From Pseudomonas fluorescens (GTDB lineage: Bacteria; Pseudomonadota; Gammaproteobacteria; Pseudomonadales; Pseudomonadaceae), in NCBI RefSeq assembly GCF_005938625.1, contig NZ_VCNJ01000023.1, forward strand, positions 1-64,000: a stretch of DNA of 64,000 bases, written 5' to 3'. The notes below the pieces were generated by a model. The model did not search any database. It was not told the DNA's origin and worked only from the letters and a program-made list of their open reading frames with translations. This document shows, piece by piece, positions 8,638 to 15,550 of this stretch; the stretch's first letter is position 1, and each line of letters opens with the position of its first letter. The position numbers and the translations under genes are program-made.

Positions 8638-10050
8638 TCAATCGGTGTAACCCAACCTCGCCGCCCTGCTCTGCTGAGTCTGGCCGCGTGTCGCCAGGCA
8701 GTAATACAACGGAACGGTGACCACCAGGCCGACCAGCCAGGACAGGTCCGCACCCTCAACCAGATTGGCGTAAGGCCCGACGTACAGCGAGGTATTGGCG
8801 AATGGCAGTTGCACGAGGATGCCGATGAAATAAGCAATGATCGCGTGCAGATTGAAGCGCCCGTAAACCCCGCCATCGGCGCGGAAGATCGAGGTGATGT
8901 CGTAGCAGCCGCGCTTGATCAGGTAGAAGTCGATCAGGTTGATCGACGCCCACGGCACCAGCACCAGCAACAGCGCCAGAATCAAACCGATGAACTCGGA
9001 AATGAAATCCGCCGATGCGCCCAGCGCAACCACGCAGCAACCCGCGAGTACCACGCTCGACAACGCTACGCGCACCTTGATGCTCGGCGTCCATTGGCTG
9101 GCGAAGGTCTGGATCGAGGTGATGATCGAGAGTACCGCGCCATACAGGTTCAACGCGTTGTGACTGATGATATTAAGCAGAAACAACACCATCAGAATCG
9201 GCCCCAGCCAACCAGTCGATTGCTTGACCGCGACCATCGCTTCGGTGCCTTCCGGGGTCGCCAGCACGGCCACCGCGCCGAAGCTGAACGACAGAATCGT
9301 CCCCAGCGTCGCGCCCAGATAAGTCGCCCAGAACGGCTTGGCAATGCCGATATCCGCTGGCAGGTAACGCGAGTAATCGGACACGTACGGCGAGAAACTG
9401 ATCTGCCAGATGATCCCCAGCGACACCGTCGCCAGCCAACCGGACAAGTTGAAACTGCCGCGAGTGAGGAAGTCCGCCGGCAAGTCATGGGCAAAGATAT
9501 AGATGAAACCGGCGAGCAACGCACTGCCCATCACCCAGGTGCCAATGCGGTTCAGCGTGTGGATGAAGTTGTAGCCGATCACACCAATCGCCGTGGCCGC
9601 CAGTGCGCCGATCAGAATGCTCAACGGCGCCGGCACCGACGGCGCAATGCCGACGATGGATTTACCCGCCAGGACGATGTTGGAAATAAAGAAACCGATG
9701 TAGATCAGTGCGGCGAAAAACACGATCAACAGCGCACCATAACGCCCAAACTGGCCACGACTCTGGACCATCTGCGGAATGCCCATGCGCGGGCCTTGCG
9801 CCGAGGCCAGCGCAATCACCACACCACCGATCATGTGCCCCAGCGCAATCGCCAGCAGCCCCCATAACAAATCAAGATGGAACACCTGAACCACCATGGC
9901 GCCGGTGACGATGGGCAGGGGCGCAATGTTGGTGCTGAACCAAAGAGTGAATAGGTCGCGGGCCTTCCCGTGGCGTTCCGCGAGTGGGACGTAGTCGACC
10001 GTATGGTTCTCGATCAACGGATCTTGCCGGGACATCTGGGACATATGCAT
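8638..10050 (-). CDS. NCS1 nucleobase permease (cytosine permease family), copy 1
   Basis: A 470-residue inner-membrane transporter with about twelve hydrophobic segments, of the NCS1/CodB-like family. Segments typical of the family include FTLWFSTNIAPLPIVTGA near the N-terminus, MGIPQMVQSRGQFG, FSPYVSDYSRYLP and SHNALNLYGAVLS. NCS1 proteins import cytosine, purines, hydantoins or related N-heterocycles by cation symport. It is about as long as, and visibly close to, the second NCS1 permease at 38070-39485. It is divergent from the flavin reductase/LLM oxygenase pair, and both promoters carry a TGGTATNCCA motif. An ATG at 10044 fits the ribosome site as well as 10050. Confidence 0.88.
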   Translation of the reverse strand: MHMSQMSRQDPLIENHTVDYVPLAERHGKARDLFTLWFSTNIAPLPIVTGAMVVQVFHLDLLWGLLAIALGHMIGGVVIALASAQGPRMGIPQMVQSRGQFGRYGALLIVFFAALIYIGFFISNIVLAGKSIVGIAPSVPAPLSILIGALAATAIGVIGYNFIHTLNRIGTWVMGSALLAGFIYIFAHDLPADFLTRGSFNLSGWLATVSLGIIWQISFSPYVSDYSRYLPADIGIAKPFWATYLGATLGTILSFSFGAVAVLATPEGTEAMVAVKQSTGWLGPILMVLFLLNIISHNALNLYGAVLSIITSIQTFASQWTPSIKVRVALSSVVLAGCCVVALGASADFISEFIGLILALLLVLVPWASINLIDFYLIKRGCYDITSIFRADGGVYGRFNLHAIIAYFIGILVQLPFANTSLYVGPYANLVEGADLSWLVGLVVTVPLYYCLATRGQTQQSRAARLGYTD

Positions 10051-10368
10051 GAACTCGAGTTTGTCTGTTCTTATCGTTGTATGAAGCCAAACCGGGGGGA
10101 CTCTCTGGCCGCCCCTCAGATGAAGACCATATTATGGTATTCCAAACAATTCACAAGACTGATCCGTAGTTTGCGACGTCAACTGATACGCCATCCTTAC
10201 TGAAACTGCGGCTTGCAGACCAGTCGAAAGCCCCGTAAATGCTGAGTTTCCGACGAACGCGGCACGTTTATCGGTTCAGCTGAAAAGCCCTTGCAAAGAT
10301 TGAATACTGGTATACCATCAGACCAACAAGCACATAAAAACAGCAACACATCACCCGAGGACCGACCA
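10051..10368. promoter_or_regulatory. divergent promoter region with two TGGTAT(A/T)CCA motifs
   Basis: This 318-bp gene-free stretch separates the permease and flavin reductase starts. TGGTATTCCA at 10135-10144 lies 85 bp before the permease, and the perfect palindrome TGGTATACCA at 10308-10317 lies 52 bp before the reductase. The shape (short GTATAC-centred palindrome) resembles operators of FCD-type GntR repressors. No GntR gene is in the window. I see no open frame of note here. Confidence 0.5.
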
Positions 10369-10854
10369 ATGATCGATGCCGCCATCTACAAACAAGTCAT
10401 GGGCTCGTTCCCGTCCGGCGTAACCGTTATCACCACCTTGGACGATGACGGTCAGATCGTCGGCCTGACTGCCAGCGCATTCAGCTCGCTGTCGATGGAC
10501 CCGGCGCTGGTGCTGTTCTGCCCTAACTACAGCTCTGATTCCTACCCGGTACTGATCAAGAACAAGCGCTTTGCCATTCACGTTCTGTCCGGCGGCCAGC
10601 AAAGCGAAGCCTACGCCTTCGCCCGCAAAGGCAAGGACAAGGCGCAAGGCATCGAATGGACCTTGAGCGAACTGGGTAACCCGATACTGGCCAACGCGAC
10701 AGCTATCATCGAATGTGAGCTGTGGCGCGAATACGAAGGTGGCGACCACGCCATCATGGTTGGCGCGGTGAAGAACCTGATCGTCCCCGAGCAAATCGCC
10801 GGGCCGCTGGTGTACTGCCACGGCAAGATGGGCGCCCTGCCCGTCCTGGCCTGA
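10369..10854 (+). CDS. flavin reductase family protein (HpaC/RutF-like)
   Basis: A 161-residue protein of the split-barrel flavin reductase family. It opens with YKQVMGSFPSGVTVITT, followed by GLTASAFSSLSMDPALVLFC, the typical FMN/FAD-contact stretch, and ends in HGKMGALP in place of the usual Y-R-G-Y. It should use NAD(P)H to supply reduced flavin to a partner oxygenase. The LLM oxygenase 152 bp downstream is the obvious partner, with only a REP doublet between. A GAGGA ribosome site precedes the ATG. The arrangement with a nucleobase permease parallels RutF/RutA/RutG of the uracil pathway, but this is not the rut operon. Confidence 0.88.
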   Translation: MIDAAIYKQVMGSFPSGVTVITTLDDDGQIVGLTASAFSSLSMDPALVLFCPNYSSDSYPVLIKNKRFAIHVLSGGQQSEAYAFARKGKDKAQGIEWTLSELGNPILANATAIIECELWREYEGGDHAIMVGAVKNLIVPEQIAGPLVYCHGKMGALPVLA

Positions 10855-10876
10855 TCGTCAGCCCCGCACAATTCAA

Positions 10877-10969
10877 CTGTAGGAGTGAGCCTGCTCGCGA
10901 TAGCGATTTATCCGATGTCGATATGTTTTCTGACACACCGCCATCGCGAGCAGGCTCGCTCCTACAAGT
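10877..10969. repeat. REP doublet inside the flavin reductase/LLM operon
   Basis: ACTGTAGGAGTGAGCCTGCTCGCGAT on the left is inverted as ATCGCGAGCAGGCTCGCTCCTACA on the right. It sits between two co-directional genes and so may stabilise or separate the two messages. Confidence 0.88.
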
Positions 10970-11006
10970 TTTGTAGCCTCAACAACAAAAGATCCGAGGA
11001 AGCGTC

Positions 11007-12050
11007 ATGAAATTTTCCCTGTTCATCCACATGGAACGCTGGGACGAAAGCGTCAGCCACCGCCAACTGTTCGAAGACCTCACCGAACTGACACTGATGG
11101 CCGAGGCCGGCGGTTTCAGCACCGTGTGGATCGGCGAACACCACGCGATGGAATACACCATCTCGCCAAGCCCGATGCCATTGCTCGCCTACCTCGCCGC
11201 GAAAACCACCACCATCCACCTCGGCGCCGGCACCATCATCGCGCCGTTCTGGCACCCGCTGCGGGTCGCCGGTGAATGTGCGCTGCTCGACGTCATCAGC
11301 AATGGCCGCATGGAAGTCGGCCTGGCCCGTGGCGCCTATCAGGTTGAATTCGATCGCATGGCCGGCGGCATGCCCGCTTCATCTGGTGGCCAGGCTTTGC
11401 GCGAAATGGTCCCGGTGGTCCGCGCCCTGTGGCAAGGCGACTACGCCCACGACGGCGACATCTGGAAATTCCCCACCTCGACCAGCGTACCGAAGCCGAT
11501 CCAGCAGCCGAACCCGCCGATGTGGATCGCCGCCCGCGACCCGGATTCGCACAACTTCGCCGTGGCCAACGGCTGCAACGTGATGGTCACGCCGCTGATG
11601 AAGGGCGACGAAGAAGTCCTCGACCTGAAGAACAAGTTCCAGACCGCGCTGGACAACAACCCCGACGTGCCGCGTCCGCAATTGATGGTGCTGCGCCATA
11701 CCCACGTGCACACCGCCGATAATCCGGACGGCTGGAAAGTCGGCGCGAAAGCCATCTCACGTTTCTATCGCACCTTCGATGCGTGGTTCGGCAACAAGCA
11801 GACCCCGGTCAATGGCTTTCTCGCGCCGAGCCCGGAAGAGAAGTTTGCCGGGCGCCCGGAGTTTGAACTGGAGAGTTTGCACAAGACGGCGATGATCGGG
11901 ACGCCGGAAGAGATCATTCCGCGGATCAAGTACTACCAGGAACTGGGGGTGGACGAGTTCAGTTTCTGGTGTGACAACAGCTTGCCGCATGAGGAGAAGA
12001 AGAAATCGTTGGAGCTGTTTATCAAGCATGTGGTGCCGGCGTTTCGGTGA
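11007..12050 (+). CDS. LLM-class flavin-dependent monooxygenase
   Basis: A 347-residue TIM-barrel enzyme of the bacterial luciferase-like family, using FMNH2 and O2. Signatures seen include MKFSLFIHMERWDE at strand 1, TVWIGEHHAMEY (the usual WxxEHH motif), LGAGTIIAPFWHPLRVAGE and MEVGLARGAYQVEFDRMAGG. The closest named relationships are to oxygenases that attack C-N, C-S or ring bonds, but the substrate cannot be read from sequence. The flavin reductase upstream should supply reduced flavin. The gene has a GAGGAAGCGTC ribosome site and is followed by a strong bidirectional terminator. Confidence 0.88.
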   Translation: MKFSLFIHMERWDESVSHRQLFEDLTELTLMAEAGGFSTVWIGEHHAMEYTISPSPMPLLAYLAAKTTTIHLGAGTIIAPFWHPLRVAGECALLDVISNGRMEVGLARGAYQVEFDRMAGGMPASSGGQALREMVPVVRALWQGDYAHDGDIWKFPTSTSVPKPIQQPNPPMWIAARDPDSHNFAVANGCNVMVTPLMKGDEEVLDLKNKFQTALDNNPDVPRPQLMVLRHTHVHTADNPDGWKVGAKAISRFYRTFDAWFGNKQTPVNGFLAPSPEEKFAGRPEFELESLHKTAMIGTPEEIIPRIKYYQELGVDEFSFWCDNSLPHEEKKKSLELFIKHVVPAFR

Positions 12051-12077
12051 ATCACTGCTGATTGTTTGTCCCAAATA

Positions 12078-12106
12078 AAAAAGCCCCGAGCAGTTCGGGG
12101 CTTTTT
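12078..12106. terminator. bidirectional rho-independent terminator
   Basis: AAAAAGCCCCGA and TCGGGGCTTTTT form a 12-bp stem with a five-base loop, flanked by A- and T-runs. It serves the LLM oxygenase on the plus strand and can also serve the minus-strand genes arriving from the CDI region. Confidence 0.9.
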
Positions 12107-12165
12107 ATTTTAAATGGGGAAAATGCATATTCCTGCCTGCGAACTCAACCATTTTTAAAGCAACT

Positions 12166-12657
12166 TCACACTCGCGCCAATAAACGACGTGCACGCTCGG
12201 ACATTTCAGCGTTATCAACTTTGGCCAGCAATCGCAATTTTTCTCTAGCCTTATCGGTACCAATCTCGTGTAAAGCATAAATGCATTTCACACCCAGAGC
12301 ATGCTCGGAAGCGATATACGGATAGCAGGTCAGCGCCGTCTTGAATAAATAGTCGACCGCCCCAGGGTATCTGAAACCCTTCAATTCCCTTGCAATATTC
12401 TCGTGACTGATGTGCCAGTCTTCAACGAGTAAACGGCATAACACATCCGCACAATCCTGAGTGAAACCGAAAACCGCACCGAATATCAGCAAGCATTCCA
12501 CACTGTCTGCGTCTTCAAATTCAAGCGCAGTTTCCAGTTCAGCACGCAGGTAATCTTCGGGGATCTCCCCACCCTCAAATAGAGACTCAAGAAAACAGTC
12601 TTTTGAGATCCGATGCGACACCAGATCAATCATCAAGTCCTGCTGTTGTTGATTCAT
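12166..12657 (-). CDS. small alpha-helical (HEAT-like) protein, probable immunity protein
   Basis: A 163-residue soluble protein starting MNQQQQDLMIDLVSHR. The second half consists of paired helices with HEAT-repeat character (YPGAVDYLFKTALTCYPYIASEHALGVKCIYALHEIG). A GGAGG ribosome site six bases before the ATG at 12657 fixes the start and excludes a longer frame. Codon use is more AT-rich than the flanking chromosome. HEAT-like proteins are common immunity proteins of polymorphic toxins, and this gene sits at the end of the CDI immunity array, overlap-coupled to no toxin. The function is inferred from context only. Confidence 0.6.
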   Translation of the reverse strand: MNQQQQDLMIDLVSHRISKDCFLESLFEGGEIPEDYLRAELETALEFEDADSVECLLIFGAVFGFTQDCADVLCRLLVEDWHISHENIARELKGFRYPGAVDYLFKTALTCYPYIASEHALGVKCIYALHEIGTDKAREKLRLLAKVDNAEMSERARRLLARV

Positions 12658-12694
12658 AGCCCGCCTCCGAAAAACTGCTCTCATCGCCAGATTT

Positions 12695-13063
12695 CTATTC
12701 ATATCCAGGAAAATCAGGCGTGATTTCACAAACAACACCCGCTGACACAAGAATATTTCTAGCCTGTAAGACCTCCTGCGCCTGACCGCTGAATGCCAGA
12801 GTGTCACCTTGCTGGAGTGTAATCCTGGATAGTAAATAATTTTTACCTGTCACCTCGGAGACAGCCTTTACCTGCGCTTGATTCCGATAGTCGCCGCGAC
12901 AGCGAACTTCATACCTGCACCTATCCAGCTGGATGCCAGGCATATTCGTTGTCACCACCGCCCAGTCACACTGATCGCAGCGTGTTCCCTGGGTGCCACC
13001 TTCTTTGATGACGATCAAGTTGCCTCCACACTGCTCGCACTTCACTCCATAGGACTCATTCAT
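12695..13063 (-). CDS. zinc-ribbon protein of unknown function in the immunity array
   Basis: A 122-residue protein. Residues about 9-33 form a zinc ribbon (CEQCGGN and CDQCDW, with a further cysteine pair R-C-R-Y-E-V-R-C later). The C-terminal 60 residues (KAVSEVTGKNYLLSRI, QARNILVSAGVVCEI) loosely resemble the helix-strand pattern of the ribosomal L7/L12 C-terminal domain, but I cannot confirm this. It lies 37 bp upstream of the HEAT-like gene on the same strand and is probably co-transcribed. Its position among small AT-rich genes suggests an immunity or accessory role, which is inference. Confidence 0.55.
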   Translation of the reverse strand: MNESYGVKCEQCGGNLIVIKEGGTQGTRCDQCDWAVVTTNMPGIQLDRCRYEVRCRGDYRNQAQVKAVSEVTGKNYLLSRITLQQGDTLAFSGQAQEVLQARNILVSAGVVCEITPDFPGYE

Positions 13064-13236
13064 TAGGGGCTACTACAGTCAATAATCCGAAGATTCGCCT
13101 CTTCTGCAGATCCGCATCGCCTATCCACCGTTCATCGGCTTGAAGTCATCAATGGCTGGTGTTTTGCGTCGGTCCTTACTGTATCGGCGTCCTGCACATC
13201 AACTCCACCAAAACGTTGCACACGTTGCTTTTTCTA

Positions 13237-13473
13237 TCAAGACGCCCACTGGGTTTTTTCAGGAAACTCGCCACTCACGAAAAAACGAGCCAATTTCATA
13301 CCGACCCTATCTGACCATTGACCTTTCGCATCGAATGGACACTCCTTTAGAATAGCAATAGTTCCCTTTATTTTATCCAGCCTTATCAAACCCACCTCCA
13401 TCCCCCGGCCAAACGTATACTCAACATATTCCTCAGTCTCTGCAGTTCTATCCATCTCTATATAAAACGCCAT
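13237..13473 (-). CDS. small hypothetical protein in the immunity array
   Basis: A 78-residue protein starting MAFYIEMDRTAETEEYVEYTFGR, acidic and beta-rich in appearance, with no signal peptide or membrane segment. I do not recognise a family. An ATG seven codons upstream (13494) is possible. It lies in the AT-rich minus-strand array of small genes downstream of the CDI cassettes. The 173 bp between it and the next gene hold no convincing frame, only possible decayed coding sequence. Confidence 0.45.
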   Translation of the reverse strand: MAFYIEMDRTAETEEYVEYTFGRGMEVGLIRLDKIKGTIAILKECPFDAKGQWSDRVGMKLARFFVSGEFPEKTQWAS

Positions 13474-13543
13474 ATCGGCTACTCGACTCAACAACTGAAC
13501 AATAAACAGGTAAAAAACAAAACTAACACCCCCACTTTTACCT

Positions 13544-13939
13544 CTATCCTAAACAAGCTTTATATTTCAGCAAAACAGAACGACAGGAAAGAACAGCGTC
13601 GTCTACGTCATATAAAATACAAGACCAAGCTTTGGCAAAGTTCAAAAAAACCTTCAAGTACATTAATTTGGCATGCTCAGTATGATCAAGATTAATCTCC
13701 ACCATCACCTGCGGCACGCTCCCCAAGACATCCTTCCATTCTTGAAGATCGTCGGCATCATAAAATTCTTCAACAACATCCTTTGAATGAAGAGCCAACC
13801 AAATATCTGAATCACCCTCACTGATGCCGCCCCGAAAAGGCATGCCGGAACTTACATACCCACCACTGGACAATATGACTTCTTTAAAGTCTTCAATGGT
13901 CAATTGCGTTGATGAAAAAATCATTGCCGACAAGGACAT
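13544..13939 (-). CDS. hypothetical protein, probable stand-alone immunity protein
   Basis: A 131-residue protein starting MSLSAMIFSSTQLTIEDFKEV. A GGGGGGAG ribosome site lies four bases before the ATG at 13939. The sequence has the mixed alpha/beta, acid-rich character seen in many polymorphic-toxin immunity proteins (SEGDSDIWLALHSKDVVEEFYDADD), but no family is recognised. Palindromic repeat copy 1 ends 28 bp upstream of the start, as if the gene had been brought in with or next to a repeat. AT-rich compared with the chromosome. Confidence 0.5.
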   Translation of the reverse strand: MSLSAMIFSSTQLTIEDFKEVILSSGGYVSSGMPFRGGISEGDSDIWLALHSKDVVEEFYDADDLQEWKDVLGSVPQVMVEINLDHTEHAKLMYLKVFLNFAKAWSCILYDVDDAVLSCRSVLLKYKACLG

Positions 13940-13967
13940 GATACTCCCCCCAAAAAAGATCAGACCA

Positions 13968-14015
13968 GGGGACAGAACACGTTTTTGGAGTACTTTCCAA
14001 ACGTGGTCAATCCCC
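13968..14015. repeat. cassette-boundary palindrome, copy 1
   Basis: GGGGACAGAACACGTTT ... AAACGTGGTCAATCCCC, a 48-bp imperfect palindrome with a variable centre (TTGGAGTACTTTCC). Further CCCCATTTAT repeats trail to its right. It belongs to the family at 14102, 14883 and 16992 and is the most diverged on its right arm. Confidence 0.75.
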
Positions 14016-14101
14016 ATCTATCCCCATTTATCTCCTCATAAATGGTCACTGTTGGAGCTTCAAAGCGTGCGGGCAACGTTACTTCGACATTTTGGAAAAA
14101 C

Positions 14102-14148
14102 GGGGACAGACCATGTTTTTGGAGTACTTTCTTAACGTGACCTGTCCC
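14102..14148. repeat. cassette-boundary palindrome, copy 2
   Basis: GGGGACAGACCATGTTT ... TTAACGTGACCTGTCCC. It shares its central TTGGAGTACTTTC with copy 1, so these two form one subgroup. It ends 15 bp from the stop codon of the third immunity gene. Confidence 0.78.
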
Positions 14149-14163
14149 AATTTATCCCCGCAG

Positions 14164-14697
14164 CTAATAACGAATCCACTTTCCAGTAGAAATCAACTGC
14201 GGACTATTCGGATCAACCAAATAAAGCCACTCTGGATCATGCCCTACGGTTCCAACCAAAACACCTAGTGAATTTGGATGCTCGGGCATCGCACCTGAAT
14301 GTACAGCGCCTATATAACTGCCTTCGCCATAAGGATTGTGCAACTGAAAACGCAATGCACCATCAACATTGTAGATCGCAGCGTTGTGAGGACACCCGAA
14401 GAACCAAGGTGCTTCAGAATAGTTAAACCTGGATGGCTCTTCATTAAAAACGACCAGCACTCCAGTCCTATCTGGCAATATGCATGGGATGCCCGCAGCA
14501 GAAAACAAAACTTCCGAACCGGCATCAGAAACTATGTATTTTCTTATCTCTACAACCTTACTCACACGCACATACTTAACTTGCGCCATTCCAACTTCAA
14601 AATCAGTTCTACGCCCCTGCCAATCGTAAAAATCTTCAAAGATCGTTCCATCAGCATGCACCACCTCATTCCTTATACACGCAACAAGATCAATCAT
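14164..14697 (-). CDS. orphan CdiI-like immunity protein 3
   Basis: A 177-residue soluble protein homologous over its full length to the immunity proteins at 15017 and 17091. All three share DRTGVLV near residue 90, APWFF/FPWFF followed by CP-x-N-AAIYN, SLRFQL, YGxGSYIGAVH, LGVLVG and a common end ISTGKW-x-RY. It should neutralise the toxin encoded by the fragment with which it overlaps by four bases (ATGA). Only the tail of that toxin remains, so the gene can protect against kin carrying the full toxin but no longer has a local partner. The stop is close to palindrome copy 2. Confidence 0.75.
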   Translation of the reverse strand: MIDLVACIRNEVVHADGTIFEDFYDWQGRRTDFEVGMAQVKYVRVSKVVEIRKYIVSDAGSEVLFSAAGIPCILPDRTGVLVVFNEEPSRFNYSEAPWFFGCPHNAAIYNVDGALRFQLHNPYGEGSYIGAVHSGAMPEHPNSLGVLVGTVGHDPEWLYLVDPNSPQLISTGKWIRY

Positions 14698-14876
14698 TTC
14701 AACAACCTCAAACTATCAATATTGACATTATAAAGCTCAGGATTCGTACGAGGGGTTTTATCCATAAAGTTAACTTGATGCGCTCCGCCAGCGAGACGCT
14801 TCTCTTGCGTGGCATCCCACATATCGCCCGCAGTCCCTTCACGAATGCCTACACCCGGTTTCACGGTAAATTCCAA
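14694..14876 (-). pseudogene. remnant of a CdiA toxin C-terminus (last ~58 residues)
   Basis: About 60 codons corresponding to the extreme C-terminus of the CdiA toxin: MEFTVKPGVGIREGTAGDMWD to the end. Homology to the two longer toxins stops abruptly at about 14875, seven bases before palindrome copy 3. The LPGGGHQVNF motif of the other copies reads LAGGAHQVNF here, which suggests decay. There is no start signal of its own. The ATGA overlap with immunity gene 3 is preserved, as in the intact cassette. Confidence 0.75.
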
Positions 14877-14882
14877 TAAAAA

Positions 14883-14930
14883 GGGGACAGACCACGTTTT
14901 CGGAATGTTTTCTAAACGTGGTCTGTCCCC
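14883..14930. repeat. cassette-boundary palindrome, copy 3
   Basis: GGGGACAGACCACGTTTT ... AAACGTGGTCTGTCCCC, nearly perfect 17-bp arms. It is preceded by AATAAAAA and followed by ATTTTAT. It marks the exact truncation point of the toxin remnant. A half copy (TCTGTCCCCATTTAC) lies at 14985-14999, just before the end of immunity gene 2. Confidence 0.85.
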
Positions 14931-15016
14931 ATTTTATCCTCATCAGGCGCAGAGCCTGGAGTAGGTTTGTGGGGATCCCTCAGGGTCTGTCCCCATTTAC
15001 CCCATTTACCCTCCAA

Positions 15017-15550
15017 CTAATAACGAATCCACTTTCCAGTAGAAATCAACTCAGAGCTATTCGGATCAACCAAATAAAGCCACTCTGGGTCATGCCCTAC
15101 GGTGCCAACCAAAACACCTAACGCCTTTGGGTTTGCGGGCGTTGAAGTATAGTGCACAGCACCAATATAGCTTCCCACACCATGAGCGCTTTTTAATTGA
15201 AAGCGTAAGGAACCATCAGAGTTATAAATCGCCGCATTATTTGGACAGTTAAAAAACCAAGGAAATTCAGACATTCCAAATTTTGATGGCACCTCATTGA
15301 AAACGACCAAAACCCCTGTTCTATCAGCAAGAATATAAGGCATCTCACTGACCGGAAGACGTAGTTCAACTCCGTTTTCAAAGGCCAAATATCGCTCAAA
15401 ACGTACGACGGCGTGCTTTTGCGCATACAGCATTATATTTTTAGTATCTTCGAAACTGGTACATACCCCGTCCCAGCTGACAAACTGCTCAAAAAGTAGT
15501 CCATCATCGAATTCCCATTTTGTTCTAATTTCACTAATCAACTGACTCAC
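15017..15550 (-). CDS. orphan CdiI-like immunity protein 2
   Basis: A 177-residue soluble protein starting MSQLISEIRTKWEFDDG, a full-length homologue of the immunity proteins at 14164 and 17091. The N-terminal 80 residues have diverged more than the C-terminal 90, where DRTGVLVVFNE and the ISTGKWIRY end are shared. It starts four bases inside the orphan toxin gene upstream (ATGA overlap) and is predicted to bind and block that toxin in the cytoplasm. I do not recognise the fold family. Confidence 0.8.
   Translation of the reverse strand: MSQLISEIRTKWEFDDGLLFEQFVSWDGVCTSFEDTKNIMLYAQKHAVVRFERYLAFENGVELRLPVSEMPYILADRTGVLVVFNEVPSKFGMSEFPWFFNCPNNAAIYNSDGSLRFQLKSAHGVGSYIGAVHYTSTPANPKALGVLVGTVGHDPEWLYLVDPNSSELISTGKWIRY

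Noticed and set aside
10369..12050. The flavin reductase/LLM pair as the rut (uracil) operon
   Set aside because: RutB, RutC, RutD and RutE are absent and the permease is NCS1, not the NCS2 type of RutG.
13064..13236. A gene between the zinc-ribbon gene and the small 78-residue gene
   Set aside because: All frames are interrupted; short stretches with coding flavour could be a decayed gene, but I cannot support a product.
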